NCBI GenBank assembly: GCA_963849095.1
Contig: CAWKGA010000009.1
Span: forward strand, 821,975-885,974
Direction: 5' to 3'
From: JASHUC01 sp963849095
GTDB taxonomy: Bacteria; Pseudomonadota; Gammaproteobacteria; Steroidobacterales; Steroidobacteraceae
Length of the DNA stretch: 64,000 nt
The notes under the pieces are model-generated. The model made no database searches and was not told the DNA's origin. It saw nothing but the letters and a program-made list of their open reading frames with translations. Both the position numbers and the translations under genes were made by a program. Positions 1-9,046 of the stretch are shown piece by piece. Numbering within the stretch: the stretch's first letter is position 1; every line of letters starts with the position of its first letter.

Positions 1-2
1 TG

Positions 3-104
3 CCGATGGAGGCCGACCCGGAAGGCGCCAGGAGGCGCACCGAGGCGCTGCGGAACTGGATCAAGGACCGCCAGTCCCTGATGTCCCGGGGCAAGGGCGA
101 CTGA
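3..104 (+). CDS. C-terminal end of an unidentified protein (cut by window edge)
   Basis: An open frame enters from the left edge and ends at TGA 102-104, giving the last 33 residues of a protein. The tail is highly charged, with many Arg, Glu and Lys residues and a KDRQSLMSRGKGD end. There is not enough sequence to name a family. Strong third-position GC supports coding. Confidence 0.5.
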   Translation, partial: PMEADPEGARRRTEALRNWIKDRQSLMSRGKGD

Positions 105-233
105 CGGTGCGGTGCCGCGGGCGCGATCGCTCGCTCACGCGCTCGAGAATACCCCGCTCCGTCTCGTGGCATACTGAAGAGATGGGGGGCCCTCGCCCGA
201 GCGAGGGTGTTGCACAGATGAGGAGGCCGCTCA

Positions 234-797
234 ATGTCATTCCTGGGATTTAGCGGAATCGGAGGGGAAACGCTCGGACGCGCCGTGCTGGCTTCGGCAG
301 CGCTCGCTCTTGCAGTATCGGCCAAGCCGGCACTGGCGGAATACCCGGTGACCACGCTCTCGACGCTGCTCGATAGAGCGCAGATCGAGGACATGCTCGT
401 CAACTACTACGAGAACTTCGGCGTGACCGACGAGAAGTTTGGGTCGTACTACCTCGCGGACGGCATTCTCGATGTGAACGGCCTCATCGCCCGCGGCGAG
501 CAGCAGATCGAGGACCTCTACAAAAGAACGGCGGAGGGAACCCCGCGGCGGCCGGGAAGATTCCACATGCTCATCTCGAATCCCCGGATCAGAGTGAGCG
601 GCGATACCGCCACCGCGGACGTGGTGTGGACGGGCATCATCTCGGACACACCTCAATCGACGCCGCATTTCGTCGAGCAGGGCCGTGAGCACGATGAGCT
701 CGTCAAGCGGAACGGCCGCTGGTACTTCAAGCATCGAATCATCACGAGCGACGGTGGGTTGCCGGCGATGTTCGAGAAATCGTACAAGAACAGGTGA
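234..797 (+). CDS. exported SnoaL/NTF2-like protein
   Basis: 187 residues. The N-terminus has a hydrophobic segment ending near SAKPALA, which looks like a Sec signal peptide of about 35 residues. The mature part starts with an RAQIEDMLVNYYENFG-type helix and carries the alternating strands of a cone-shaped NTF2/SnoaL fold (VVWTGIIS, GRWYFKHRII). Members of this fold are small ligand-binding or isomerase/dehydratase-type proteins, and the substrate here cannot be inferred. GAGGAGG lies 8 nt before the ATG and fixes the start. The quinoprotein gene follows 27 nt downstream and may be co-transcribed. SnoaL-like proteins also occur at 9496 and 10127. Confidence 0.75.
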   Translation: MSFLGFSGIGGETLGRAVLASAALALAVSAKPALAEYPVTTLSTLLDRAQIEDMLVNYYENFGVTDEKFGSYYLADGILDVNGLIARGEQQIEDLYKRTAEGTPRRPGRFHMLISNPRIRVSGDTATADVVWTGIISDTPQSTPHFVEQGREHDELVKRNGRWYFKHRIITSDGGLPAMFEKSYKNR

Positions 798-824
798 GGC
801 CAACGGCGGCACTGGGAGTTACTG

Positions 825-2747
825 ATGCGTGATCCGGCGCCGCGTGCCTATCTGCGGGTGACGATGTGCCTCCTCGCGCTCGGTACGGGGGCGGACGCGT
901 TCGCTGCCGCAAGCACGGCGAGTGCCCCTGCCGTGTCCGCTCCCGCGGTAGCGAGCGGTCCGGCAGCGCGGGCCTCCTCGTCCGAGCGCAGGGGCACGGA
1001 GTTCGGCTTTGCCGTCTTCCAGCAGCATTGCACGGCCTGCCACGGCAATCGGGCCTACCCGCACGCGCCCAGCCCTGACGCTTTGCGCGCCATGTCGCCG
1101 GAGCGCATCTATACGGCGCTCACGACCGGAATCATGAAGTCGGTCGGCGACACCTTGAGCGATCAGGATCGGCGGCGGGTGGCCGAATCGCTCTCCGGCG
1201 AGCTGCTCGGGTCTTCGCAATCGGGCGACGCGAGCGAGATGCACAATCGCTGTGGCCGCAACCCGCCTCTGCGCAGCCTCTCCGGGCCGGGGTGGAACGG
1301 TTGGGGCAACGGACTCGCCAACTGGCGCTTTCAGAGCGCCTCGAGCGCAGGGCTGACTGCGGCGTCGGTCGGTCGACTCGAGCTCAAGTGGGCGTTCGGC
1401 TATCCGGGCGGAACGTCGGCCTTCGGACAGCCGACGGTGGTCGCGGGTCGCGTATTCGTCGGTACCGATACGGGCTACGTCTATTCGCTCGATGCCCGCT
1501 CCGGGTGTGTCTACTGGTCGTACCGGACTCTTGCCGGCGTGCGCAACGCGATGACCCTCGGGCCGATCCGAGCGCACGGACGGAAGTCCTATGCGGTCTT
1601 CTTCGGCGACCTCAAGTCCAATGCGTACGCGATCGACGCACGGACCGGCCGGAAGATCTGGATCACGCACGTGGAGGATAACTTCGCCACGCGGGTCACC
1701 GCCGCCCCCGCGCTCTACGGTGGGCGCTTGTACGTGCCCATCTCGGGATGGGAGGGCTTCTCCGCGCGGGTGCTGGACTATCCGTGCTGCACGGAGGTCG
1801 GCAGCGTGAGCGCGCTCGAGGCGAACACGGGAAAATTGCTCTGGAAGCACTACACCATCGCGGAGCGCCCCCGTCCGACACACAAGAACTCCCGAGGAGT
1901 CCAGCAGTGGGCGCCCGCCGGGGTGCCCGTCTGGAATACGCCGACAGTCGACCCGCGGCGGCACGCGATTTACGTTGGGACAGGCGACGCATCCACGTAT
2001 CCCGCGCCGCCCACCTCCGATTCGGTCCTGGCGCTGGACATGGATACGGGAAAGTTGCTCTGGGGGAAGCAGATCTACGCGAACGACTCCTTCATCGTCG
2101 GCTGCACGGGGAAGAGCTTCACCGACAACTGTCCGAAGGTCGTCGGCCCGGACTGGGACATCCCGATGTCGCCGATGCTGGCAAGGATCGGGGCTGGACG
2201 GACCGCCGTCATCTTCGGCACGAAACCCGGTGACATCCTGGCCCTCGATGCCGGCAAACGGGGCGAGCTGCTGTGGCGGGTCAACGTCGCCCGCGATTTG
2301 ACCCACGATCAATCGTCGAGTATTCGCGGCAATCTCGGCCCCCTGTGGGGTGGCGCCATCGATGGCCGCAACGTCTATTTCGGACTGAACGCGGGCGGAG
2401 TGGTCGCTCTCAGCATCTCAGACGGTCGTCGCGCGTGGTACACGCCCCTCAACTCGACGGCGCAAAAGAGAGTGACGTACTCCGCCGCCGCGACGGTTAT
2501 CCCGGGCGTGGTCTTCGTCGGCGGCTCCGATGGGCGGCTGTGGGCGCTCTCGAGCGCGGATGGCCGCCCGCTGTGGTCATACGAGACCGCGCGGTCGTTC
2601 GACACGGTCAATGCGGTTCCCGCCCACGGGGGCTCGATCAGCGCGCCCGGGCCGACGGTGGCCGGCGGAATGCTCTTTGTCGGCTCCGGGTATGGGGTCG
2701 TCACGGGGACGCCCGGAAACGTGCTACTGGCCTTCTCCGTACAGTAA
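825..2747 (+). CDS. PQQ-dependent dehydrogenase with N-terminal cytochrome c domain (polyvinyl-alcohol-dehydrogenase type)
   Basis: 640 residues. An exported N-terminus (about 50 residues) is followed by a mono-haem cytochrome c domain with C69-x2-C72-H73. From about residue 165 the rest is an eight-bladed quinoprotein propeller with repeated W-docking segments (LELKWAF, GKLLWKH, GKLLWGK, RRAWYTP, GRPLWSY). Adjacent cysteines C321-C322 match the vicinal disulfide that sits above PQQ in quinoprotein alcohol dehydrogenases. The cytochrome-first order resembles polyvinyl-alcohol dehydrogenases rather than quinohaem alcohol dehydrogenases, where the cytochrome is C-terminal. The likely role is periplasmic oxidation of an alcohol, with electrons passed through the fused haem to the respiratory chain. 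The substrate is unknown. GGGAG precedes the ATG. Confidence 0.85.
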   Translation: MRDPAPRAYLRVTMCLLALGTGADAFAAASTASAPAVSAPAVASGPAARASSSERRGTEFGFAVFQQHCTACHGNRAYPHAPSPDALRAMSPERIYTALTTGIMKSVGDTLSDQDRRRVAESLSGELLGSSQSGDASEMHNRCGRNPPLRSLSGPGWNGWGNGLANWRFQSASSAGLTAASVGRLELKWAFGYPGGTSAFGQPTVVAGRVFVGTDTGYVYSLDARSGCVYWSYRTLAGVRNAMTLGPIRAHGRKSYAVFFGDLKSNAYAIDARTGRKIWITHVEDNFATRVTAAPALYGGRLYVPISGWEGFSARVLDYPCCTEVGSVSALEANTGKLLWKHYTIAERPRPTHKNSRGVQQWAPAGVPVWNTPTVDPRRHAIYVGTGDASTYPAPPTSDSVLALDMDTGKLLWGKQIYANDSFIVGCTGKSFTDNCPKVVGPDWDIPMSPMLARIGAGRTAVIFGTKPGDILALDAGKRGELLWRVNVARDLTHDQSSSIRGNLGPLWGGAIDGRNVYFGLNAGGVVALSISDGRRAWYTPLNSTAQKRVTYSAAATVIPGVVFVGGSDGRLWALSSADGRPLWSYETARSFDTVNAVPAHGGSISAPGPTVAGGMLFVGSGYGVVTGTPGNVLLAFSVQ

Positions 2748-2792
2748 GGTCCGCACGGGCGGCGCGCACGCCGCTCAGCGTGACCGACTCGG

Positions 2793-3179
2793 TCAGGCGT
2801 TCACCTCGGGCGCGCCGGCTTTTGTCATGCGTATCACCCAGACCACGATGACGGCGAGCGCAATGGCGTTCACGAGGAGCTCCCAAGCCCACGCGCCGCC
2901 GAGCTTCGGCAAGATGCGCGCCGCAAGGAGGAGTGCCACCGCACTCCCCGCGCGGTATGGAGAGACCTTCGGAAGGCTCACACCGCGGAGCCGGATATCG
3001 GGTCGAAACGAGGCCGAGCGCCCCGCAGCGCGCCATTTCTCATCCGCCTCGAGCAGCGCGTCGAGCTCCGCTCGCAGAGCGGGCGAGCTTGTCATCGCGG
3101 CTTCGACCTCGCGAGCGCGAGCGGGACTCAATTCGCCGTCGAGATAAGCCGAGAGCTCCGCAGGATCGATGGGATTCAT
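2793..3179 (-). CDS. anti-sigma factor, membrane-anchored
   Basis: 128 residues. The N-terminal domain (about residues 1-55, DPAELSAYLDGELSPARARE) has the helical sigma-binding pattern of anti-sigma proteins. A hydrophobic stretch near residues 73-115 probably provides the membrane anchor. The start codon overlaps the stop of the upstream sigma gene by 4 nt (ATGA), so the pair is translationally coupled. By family precedent it holds the sigma factor at the membrane until a signal releases it. The classical HxxxCxxC zinc motif is absent, so this is a non-zinc variant. Confidence 0.75.
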   Translation of the reverse strand: MNPIDPAELSAYLDGELSPARAREVEAAMTSSPALRAELDALLEADEKWRAAGRSASFRPDIRLRGVSLPKVSPYRAGSAVALLLAARILPKLGGAWAWELLVNAIALAVIVVWVIRMTKAGAPEVNA

Positions 3180-3661
3180 GCCTCACCCCCTATCATTTGC
3201 GTTTGGAGGGCCTTTCGCGCCAGGTGCAGGCGCGACATGACGGTGCCCTGTGGAATAGCCAGGCTCTCGGACAGCTCCCGATAGCTCAGGTCCGCGAAGT
3301 AGCGCAGTTGCAGAATCTCCCGGTGATGCTCCGGTAGCCGGCCGATCGCCGTGCTCAGCTGCTTCCATTCCGAGGGGTCGGGAGGAGCGTGACCCGCCGC
3401 GTCAAGATTCTCCAGATTTTCGGTTTGCATGGATCTTGATCGACGGATCATGTCTATGCAGCAGTTGCGCAGAATCGCAAACCACCACCCCTTGAACGGC
3501 CGGCTTACATCGAAGGTGTGGATCCGCTCGAGACCTCGCAAAGCGGCCTGCTGCACGGCATCTGCCGCGTCGTCCCGGTTGTGTAGAATCGAGCGCGCGT
3601 AGCCGGCCGCCTGCGAAAGCAGGGGCTCCAGCAGGAGCGCGTACTGCCGTTCCGGTGCCAC
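3176..3661 (-). CDS. ECF-type RNA polymerase sigma factor
   Basis: 161 residues, a typical ECF length. Region 2 spans about residues 15-75 (DDAADAVQQAALRGLERI, then FKGWWFAILRNCCIDMIRR). Region 4 spans about 100-155 (LPEHHREILQLRYFADLSY, then a helix-turn-helix with IPQGTVMSRLHLARKAL). It starts with GTG at 3661, 3 nt after the stop of the membrane-protein gene, and ends overlapping the anti-sigma gene. It redirects RNA polymerase to a small regulon. Its signal and targets cannot be read from here, although autoregulation is common in such operons. Confidence 0.9.
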   Translation of the reverse strand: MAPERQYALLLEPLLSQAAGYARSILHNRDDAADAVQQAALRGLERIHTFDVSRPFKGWWFAILRNCCIDMIRRSRSMQTENLENLDAAGHAPPDPSEWKQLSTAIGRLPEHHREILQLRYFADLSYRELSESLAIPQGTVMSRLHLARKALQTQMIGGEA

Positions 3662-3664
3662 ACG

Positions 3665-3976
3665 CTAGCCGAGTTTCTGCAGCAGGTGGATCAGTTGCAG
3701 GAGCTTCTCGTGGAACATGAGGAGCACGAAGCCGATCGTGAGGATGTGAATCACGGCGATGGCAAGAGCGCTTCGCCCCCGGCGGATCACATCGGCTGCA
3801 GGAGCCGCGCCCTTGAGCGCGAGCCATGCGAGCACGCAGGCGAGAGCGGATTTCTCCACTCCCAGCAGGTTGACGAACGCCACGACGCTCAGAGCCAGGG
3901 CTCCGGTTGCGAGCCCCATACGGCGGCCTCGCTGGTACGCGACATAAGTGGGATCGGTTTGGGGTGTGGCCGACAT
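3665..3976 (-). CDS. small membrane protein, first gene of the sigma/anti-sigma operon
   Basis: 103 residues with three predicted hydrophobic helices (around 20-38, 41-62 and 70-90). No family is recognised. An ideal GGAAGGAGA ribosome site lies just before the ATG. The stop is 3 nt ahead of the sigma-factor start, so the three genes form one operon. The position suggests a membrane sensor or accessory component of the sigma switch, but this is inferred from context only. Confidence 0.65.
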   Translation of the reverse strand: MSATPQTDPTYVAYQRGRRMGLATGALALSVVAFVNLLGVEKSALACVLAWLALKGAAPAADVIRRGRSALAIAVIHILTIGFVLLMFHEKLLQLIHLLQKLG

Positions 3977-4108
3977 CGGGATCTCCTTCCGTTATCAGTG
4001 CTGCATGCAAGATACGGATGGCAGGACCGAATTATTCACCCCATGGGGAATCACCCCTTGCGGGTGCGACGAGCTCGAGAGAGTCGCGGAGGGCTCGAGG
4101 TGTCCGTG

Positions 4109-4558
4109 TCAGCCCTTCGCGGACGGTGGGCCGGCGTCACGCTGCTTCACGAGCTTCGCCGGCGCGACGAGCCGCCACGCGCGCTCGATCACATCCGTCA
4201 ATACGGTGGCCGAGGCCCTCTCCATTCGCATCAGGATCATCGGATGGCGCGCGTAATGGTCCGTGAGCCAGAACACGTCCGGCTGCGCCTGGAGCAGGAT
4301 CTGCCGATCGAGAAAGTCGCAGCGAATGGCGAGAGCGCCCTCAGCCTCCGTCCGCCACCGGGAGAGGAGCTTTCCGCAGACCCTGACCGACGGAGTCTCG
4401 AAGACGGTGGTGCCTCGGATCCAGGGAGTGCCGGGGCCGGGTGTAGCTGCCGTGCCAGGCAGAGCCAGCACGGTTTTCAGGTAGCGCTCATAGCCCTTCG
4501 CGATCGTTGCCGGCATCGGCCGGCGGTCGGTTTTCGAGCGCTTGGTTCCGGACGTCAT
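4109..4558 (-). CDS. MmcQ/YjbR-like DNA-binding-fold protein
   Basis: 149 residues when started at the ATG at 4558. A longer frame to 4744 exists, but it overlaps the next gene and has a low-quality, Arg/Pro-rich extension. The sequence shows the family pattern: a helical start (YERYLKTVLALPG), a central PSVRVCGKLLSRW strand pair, and LTDHYARHPMILMRMERA before the final helix. YjbR proteins have a double-wing fold, and their cellular role is not established. The gene lies divergent to the SGNH hydrolase, with about 200 nt between starts. Confidence 0.65.
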   Translation of the reverse strand: MTSGTKRSKTDRRPMPATIAKGYERYLKTVLALPGTAATPGPGTPWIRGTTVFETPSVRVCGKLLSRWRTEAEGALAIRCDFLDRQILLQAQPDVFWLTDHYARHPMILMRMERASATVLTDVIERAWRLVAPAKLVKQRDAGPPSAKG

Positions 4559-4754
4559 GGCAGCTTCAGCCCCGATCGGCTGGCACTTCGGTGCCGCTCG
4601 CGAGCTTAGTCCGTCGAGCGGCGGGAATCGAGGATCGGGCGCGAGACGCCGAGGCAGATTGCTCGAGAGCTCCGGCGGCCGTACGCTCCGGGTGCCGGTC
4701 GCCGCTTCCTGTTCCGGACAGCCGGTTTGCGATGCCGTAGGCAATCACCACGAG

Positions 4755-6026
4755 ATGAAGTCTTTCACTGTCCTCGCCGTCTCTTGGGCCACGGCATCCC
4801 TGGCGCTCGTGGCGGTATCGTCCCCGGCCACAGCGACGCACTGGGTCGCAAGTTGGGCCGCTTCGGAGCAGATTCCCGAGCTGCGGAACGCGCTCCCGGC
4901 CGATGAATTGCGCGATGCGACGCTGCGCCAGATCGTGCATCTTTCTATCGGCGGGGATGTGCTGCGCGTGCATCTGTCCAATGCGTTCGGGACCGCACCT
5001 CTTCACATCGCCGGAGCCCACATCGCGCGCACTGGAGCACTGGGCTCTTCGGCCGTCGATACCCCAACGGACACTGCGCTCACGTTCGGCGGGCGGCCGG
5101 ATGTAATCATTCCCGAGGGCGCGGAGTATGTTTCCGATCCAGTGCGCTTCGCTACGACCCCCGATTCGAGCCTCGCCATCTCCCTCTACCTCGACCGTGC
5201 CCCGCAAGGCGAGACGAGCCACCCCGGCTCGCGCGCGACCTCCTACCTCGTGCATGGCGATGCGGTCTCGGCGCCCGATCTGGCCGGCGCGACGACATTC
5301 GACCATTGGTTTCAGATCGCCGAAGTCGATGTGGCCGCGCCCCCGAATGCCGCTGCCGTCGTGATCCTTGGCGACTCCATCGCGGACGGACACGCCTCGA
5401 CCACCAACGGCAATGATCGCTGGAGCGACGATCTGGCGCGCCGCATCCGTCGGGCCGGGCTCGCGATCGGCGTGCTCAATCAAGGGATCGGAGGCAATCG
5501 CTTGCTGCAGGACGGGCTCGGTCCCAATGCGCTCGCCCGTTTCGACCGTGACGTGCTCGCGCGTGCGGGGGTGCGCTATCTCATCGTCCAGGAGGGGATC
5601 AACGATATCGGCACGTTCGATCCGCAGGGCGAGCGGCCAGAGGACATGCATGCGGCTTTGGTCCGCAGCATCGAAGCTGCCCTCGAGCAAATCGTGATGC
5701 GCTCCCATGCCGCTGGGATCACAGTGTATGGCGGCACGCTCACTCCGTTCGCCGGATCGCTCTACTATCGGCCGAAGCCGATCGCCGAGGCCGATCGCGA
5801 GGCGATCAATCGCTGGATTCGCGAGCCCGGGCATTTCGACGGCGTGATCGACTTCGATGCGGCGCTGCGCGACCCGCAACGCCCGGAGCGTCTGAGGCCG
5901 CAGGTGGATTCAGGCGATCATCTGCATCCTTCGCCCGCCGGCTATCGCGTGATGGCCGAGTCTGTCCCGCTATCGGTGTTCCGGCGTCAGGCCCCGGGAG
6001 CGTTGTCGCCGGTGAAGCGGCCGTGA
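4755..6026 (+). CDS. secreted SGNH/GDSL-family hydrolase
   Basis: 423 residues with a clear signal peptide (MKSFTVLAVSW to SPATA). The catalytic domain has all four SGNH blocks in order: block I VILGDSIADG with the nucleophile Ser, block II Gly in GIGGNRLL, block III Asn in QEGINDIG, and block V Asp/His in DHLHPSPAGY. The roughly 190-residue N-terminal region resembles the jelly-roll part found in other secreted SGNH esterases. The expected activity is deacylation of a sugar or lipid ester in the periplasm or outside the cell. The ATG at 4755 is preferred over an upstream in-frame start because it alone gives a signal peptide. Confidence 0.85.
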   Translation: MKSFTVLAVSWATASLALVAVSSPATATHWVASWAASEQIPELRNALPADELRDATLRQIVHLSIGGDVLRVHLSNAFGTAPLHIAGAHIARTGALGSSAVDTPTDTALTFGGRPDVIIPEGAEYVSDPVRFATTPDSSLAISLYLDRAPQGETSHPGSRATSYLVHGDAVSAPDLAGATTFDHWFQIAEVDVAAPPNAAAVVILGDSIADGHASTTNGNDRWSDDLARRIRRAGLAIGVLNQGIGGNRLLQDGLGPNALARFDRDVLARAGVRYLIVQEGINDIGTFDPQGERPEDMHAALVRSIEAALEQIVMRSHAAGITVYGGTLTPFAGSLYYRPKPIAEADREAINRWIREPGHFDGVIDFDAALRDPQRPERLRPQVDSGDHLHPSPAGYRVMAESVPLSVFRRQAPGALSPVKRP

Positions 6027-6046
6027 CCGCGGAGAGGTAGTCCGAT

Positions 6047-6640
6047 ATGCGAACGAGCCGCCTGGAGGCGTTCAGCGACGGCGTCATCGCCATTCTCATC
6101 ACGATCATGGTGCTCGAGCTCAAAGCCCCGGCCGGCGCCGACTTCGCGGCGTTGCGGCCCTTGATCCCGATGCTGCTCGCCTATGTGCTCAGCTTCGTCT
6201 ACCTGGGCATCTACTGGAATAACCATCACCACATGCTGCAAATGACGGAGACCGTGACAGGCAGCATTCTCTGGGCAAACCTGCACTTGCTGTTCTGGCT
6301 GTCCTTGATTCCGGTGACGACCGCGTGGCTCGATGCGTCCCATGCCGCCGCGGCGCCGGCGGCGGTCTACGGTATCGTGCTGCTGATGGCGGCGATCGCC
6401 TACTGGATTCTGCAGCAGCGAATCATCGCGGTGCAGGGACCCGCATCGCTCCTGCGGCAGGCCGTCCGCCGTGACTGGAAGGGCAGGTGCTCCCCGCTCA
6501 TGTACGCGCTCGCCATCGGGTTGGCGGTCCGCTCTCCCGCAGTCTCGCTTGCCATTTATGCGCTGGTGGCCCTGGTCTGGCTGGTGCCCGACCGCCGGAT
6601 CGAGCGGATGCTCGTCGGATCGGAGCGTAAAGGTCCGTGA
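6047..6640 (+). CDS. TMEM175-family (DUF1211) membrane channel protein
   Basis: 197 residues and about six membrane helices. The diagnostic RxxxFSDGVxAI motif is at the extreme N-terminus (RLEAFSDGVIAILITIMVLE), as in bacterial TMEM175 potassium channels, which form tetramers from single six-helix subunits. A histidine-rich loop (NNHHHMLQ) follows helix 2. It starts 20 nt after the SGNH gene and may share its transcript, with no obvious functional link. Confidence 0.85.
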   Translation: MRTSRLEAFSDGVIAILITIMVLELKAPAGADFAALRPLIPMLLAYVLSFVYLGIYWNNHHHMLQMTETVTGSILWANLHLLFWLSLIPVTTAWLDASHAAAAPAAVYGIVLLMAAIAYWILQQRIIAVQGPASLLRQAVRRDWKGRCSPLMYALAIGLAVRSPAVSLAIYALVALVWLVPDRRIERMLVGSERKGP

Positions 6641-6659
6641 GGCGCGAGCGGTCAGCCGC

Positions 6660-7916
6660 TCAATTCTCAGGCTCGATGCGCAGCACTGCCCCGTCGTTCT
6701 CGTCCGTCACCACGTAGAGCAGTCCGTCGTAACCCTGGCGGACATCGCGCATGCGCTGATGCAGCTCCGTGAAGAGCATCTCGCGGCGCAACTCACCCAT
6801 GCTCGAGTTCAGCACGACGCGCTCGAGCCCGCCGGTGCCTGGAATCTCGCCCCAGCGGGCGCTCGTCACGAACAGGTTGTTCTTCCACGCGGGAAAGCGA
6901 TCCCCCGTGTAGATCACGAGGTTGCCCGGGGCGATCGAAGGCAGCCAGATGATGAGCGGCGGCTCGATGTCCGGCCTGAGCGGGAAATTCGAAATGGACG
7001 ATCCGTCGTAGTTGCGGCCAAAGCTGACTGCCGGCCAGCCATAGTTGCGCCCGGGCAGGATCACGTTGACCTTGTCGCCTCCGTTCGGGCCTTCCTCGGT
7101 GTCCAGCACCGCGCCGTTCAAGGGATCCATGGTCAGGCCGAGCTGATCGCGGTGGCCGTAGGAGAAAATCTCCGGCCGCGCGCCGGCACGCCCGACAAAC
7201 GGGTTGCCTATGGGCACCTTACCGTCATCGCGCAGTCGCAGCACCTTGCCGTAAACGCTGTCGAGACGCTGCGCCCTATCGTCGAAGGGCGCGCCCGTCG
7301 TGATGTAGACCATGCCGTTGCGGTCGAAGGTTATACGGCCGCTGCCTGCGTATCCGGATTCCCTCGCCGAGAACACGGTCTCGACGTGCATGAGCGCATG
7401 CCCCGAGAGCGTCCCGCGCATCAGCGTCAAGATGCCCTGACGGGCCGCGGGCCGATTCCCAACTGGCGGCGAGAGCGTCCCGGGCTCGTTGTACGTGAAA
7501 TAAACGAGACGGTTCTGCGCGAACTGCGGATGCAGAGCCACGTCCTGCAGGCCGCCGTTACGGAAGGCGGAGGCGAGCGATGGTATGCCTGTGACGGGCT
7601 TCGGATCGAGCTCCGCAGGCTTGCCGTCGGCGCCTGTTGCATTGCGCACGAGCCGCAGCGTTCCTCCGCGCTCGGACACCAATGCGTCACCATTCGGCAG
7701 CGGCGCGACAGCGAAGGGATGCTTCAGTCCCTTCACCACCACGACCACGCGAACCTGATGCTGCTCCGCGGTATCGAAGGTGTAGGAGCCCTGGGTCAGC
7801 GCGACGGGTGCGAAGCCCATTTTAGGCTGCTGTGCCCGAGTCGCGACGGGTGGGAGCAGGAGGGCTGCTGTGACAAGACTCATTGTTACTGACACGATCC
7901 ACTGCGCACGCGGCAT
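6660..7916 (-). CDS. soluble PQQ-dependent aldose/glucose-type sugar dehydrogenase
   Basis: 418 residues with a signal peptide of about 28 residues. The sequence is a six-bladed propeller of the soluble glucose/sorbosone dehydrogenase family: GLKHPFAVAPLPNGDALVSER at the first blade, GGLQDVALHPQF, ITFDRNGMVYITTG, EIFSYGHRDQLGLTMDP, and a PALIIWLPSIAPGN-like late strand. Members oxidise sugars in the periplasm with PQQ and calcium. This is the second PQQ enzyme in the window, yet no pqq synthesis genes are present here. It converges with the TMEM175 gene. Confidence 0.88.
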   Translation of the reverse strand: MPRAQWIVSVTMSLVTAALLLPPVATRAQQPKMGFAPVALTQGSYTFDTAEQHQVRVVVVVKGLKHPFAVAPLPNGDALVSERGGTLRLVRNATGADGKPAELDPKPVTGIPSLASAFRNGGLQDVALHPQFAQNRLVYFTYNEPGTLSPPVGNRPAARQGILTLMRGTLSGHALMHVETVFSARESGYAGSGRITFDRNGMVYITTGAPFDDRAQRLDSVYGKVLRLRDDGKVPIGNPFVGRAGARPEIFSYGHRDQLGLTMDPLNGAVLDTEEGPNGGDKVNVILPGRNYGWPAVSFGRNYDGSSISNFPLRPDIEPPLIIWLPSIAPGNLVIYTGDRFPAWKNNLFVTSARWGEIPGTGGLERVVLNSSMGELRREMLFTELHQRMRDVRQGYDGLLYVVTDENDGAVLRIEPEN

Positions 7917-8052
7917 GGGCGTTCCCCGGCTGTTCGTATTGTGGGGCGGATCTTATCTCACTCCCGCCCGCGGCGCGGCCCGCGCCATTGACGCGCGGGG
8001 CCCGCAAATGTCCGTCGTATCTGCATGCCCGTGGCCGTATTCGCGAGCCCGG

Positions 8053-9036
8053 TCATTTGTGGCGGTGCCTCAGCTGTCCCAGATCCCAAGACAGGGATGC
8101 AATGATCACGACGGTGACCACGCCCCAAGCGATGCCGAGTCCGATGCCCAGCCCGGTGTTGAGTCCGCGCGTGGCCGTCACGGCGACTGCTGGCGGTAAG
8201 TTCACACCCTGCCACCAGGGCCAGTGGCGCAACAGGACCAGGAGCACGATCAGTGCTGCAACCTTGACTGCCAGTGAGAACGCCGTGCGCGGACGTGTAG
8301 GCTGAGGTCTCATCGCCGTCATCACATGCAGCGCCGTCTGTGCGATGACGAGCAGCAGGACCGGCCAACGCAGCGCAAGCACGATGTCGGCCGGTCGCCA
8401 GTGCACGAAGTTGGAGACGGGCGCCCAGAACGCATCCGCCGCGCCGGTCATCCAAAGAATGAGGAGTCCGATCCCAATGAGATCCCAGGCGACGGTCCAG
8501 TTGGCTCCGAGCCTGCGAGGAGGAGGTGGCGGCTGCGGTAGATCCCGCGGGCGCCAACTCGCGGTGATGTGGCCGAACCACCGAGTGAGCCACTTCTCCG
8601 CCCCCAGACGTTGCAGAACTACGGCGACGATAGTGATGGTCCCCGTCGCCAATACGGTCGACCTCCATAACAGCTGCACCAAGTGACCCAGGACTTGCAT
8701 CAGGTTCTCACCTGAGGCAATCCCGATGCAGCCGATGACCAGATCCGTGATCCACGCGATGCCGAGGGTGACCCTGAGCACCAGCCAGTACCAGGGCAGA
8801 AGCAGAGGTCCAATCAGGGGCTGCTGCCGACGATACGGCGCGGCAACGGCCACGGGATGCCCGTAGGCTTTTAGCAGTGCCTCGGTTTCCTCCGTGTTGA
8901 GAGGATGGCCGAGCTCGGCCTGCCGCTCCTCGAGCTGCGAGGTCAGCTCGCCACGTAACTCGGCAATGATGTCCGAGCGCTCTTCGGCGGGTAGGTACAC
9001 GCCCACCGCGGTGAGATAGCGTTCCAGAAGATCCAT
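8053..9036 (-). CDS. HAAS-domain multi-pass membrane protein
   Basis: 327 residues. The first 75 residues (LERYLTAVGVYLPAEERSDI, then LNTEETEALLKAYGHPVAVA) are a HAAS-type helical domain, which is typically paired with PadR regulators. Several transmembrane helices follow, with cytosolic loops rich in Pro and Arg. It lies 10 nt downstream of a padR gene on the same strand. That pairing is common: PadR represses its partner, and the membrane protein is thought to affect envelope functions. The specific role is unknown. Confidence 0.75.
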   Translation of the reverse strand: MDLLERYLTAVGVYLPAEERSDIIAELRGELTSQLEERQAELGHPLNTEETEALLKAYGHPVAVAAPYRRQQPLIGPLLLPWYWLVLRVTLGIAWITDLVIGCIGIASGENLMQVLGHLVQLLWRSTVLATGTITIVAVVLQRLGAEKWLTRWFGHITASWRPRDLPQPPPPPRRLGANWTVAWDLIGIGLLILWMTGAADAFWAPVSNFVHWRPADIVLALRWPVLLLVIAQTALHVMTAMRPQPTRPRTAFSLAVKVAALIVLLVLLRHWPWWQGVNLPPAVAVTATRGLNTGLGIGLGIAWGVVTVVIIASLSWDLGQLRHRHK

Positions 9037-9046
9037 GATTCCTGCC

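Noticed and set aside
819..2312. A 497-codon open frame on the minus strand opposite the quinoprotein gene
   Set aside because: It is the antisense shadow of a high-GC gene. Its translation is Arg/Gly/Asp-rich with no domain, whereas the plus strand has clear motifs.
2765..2815. TGACCG-ACT-CGGTCA as a bidirectional terminator between convergent genes
   Set aside because: The stem is only 6 bp with no T-run on either strand. It is too weak to claim.
4566..5879. A 437-codon open frame on the minus strand opposite the SGNH hydrolase
   Set aside because: Shadow of the real gene, with biased composition and no recognisable fold.
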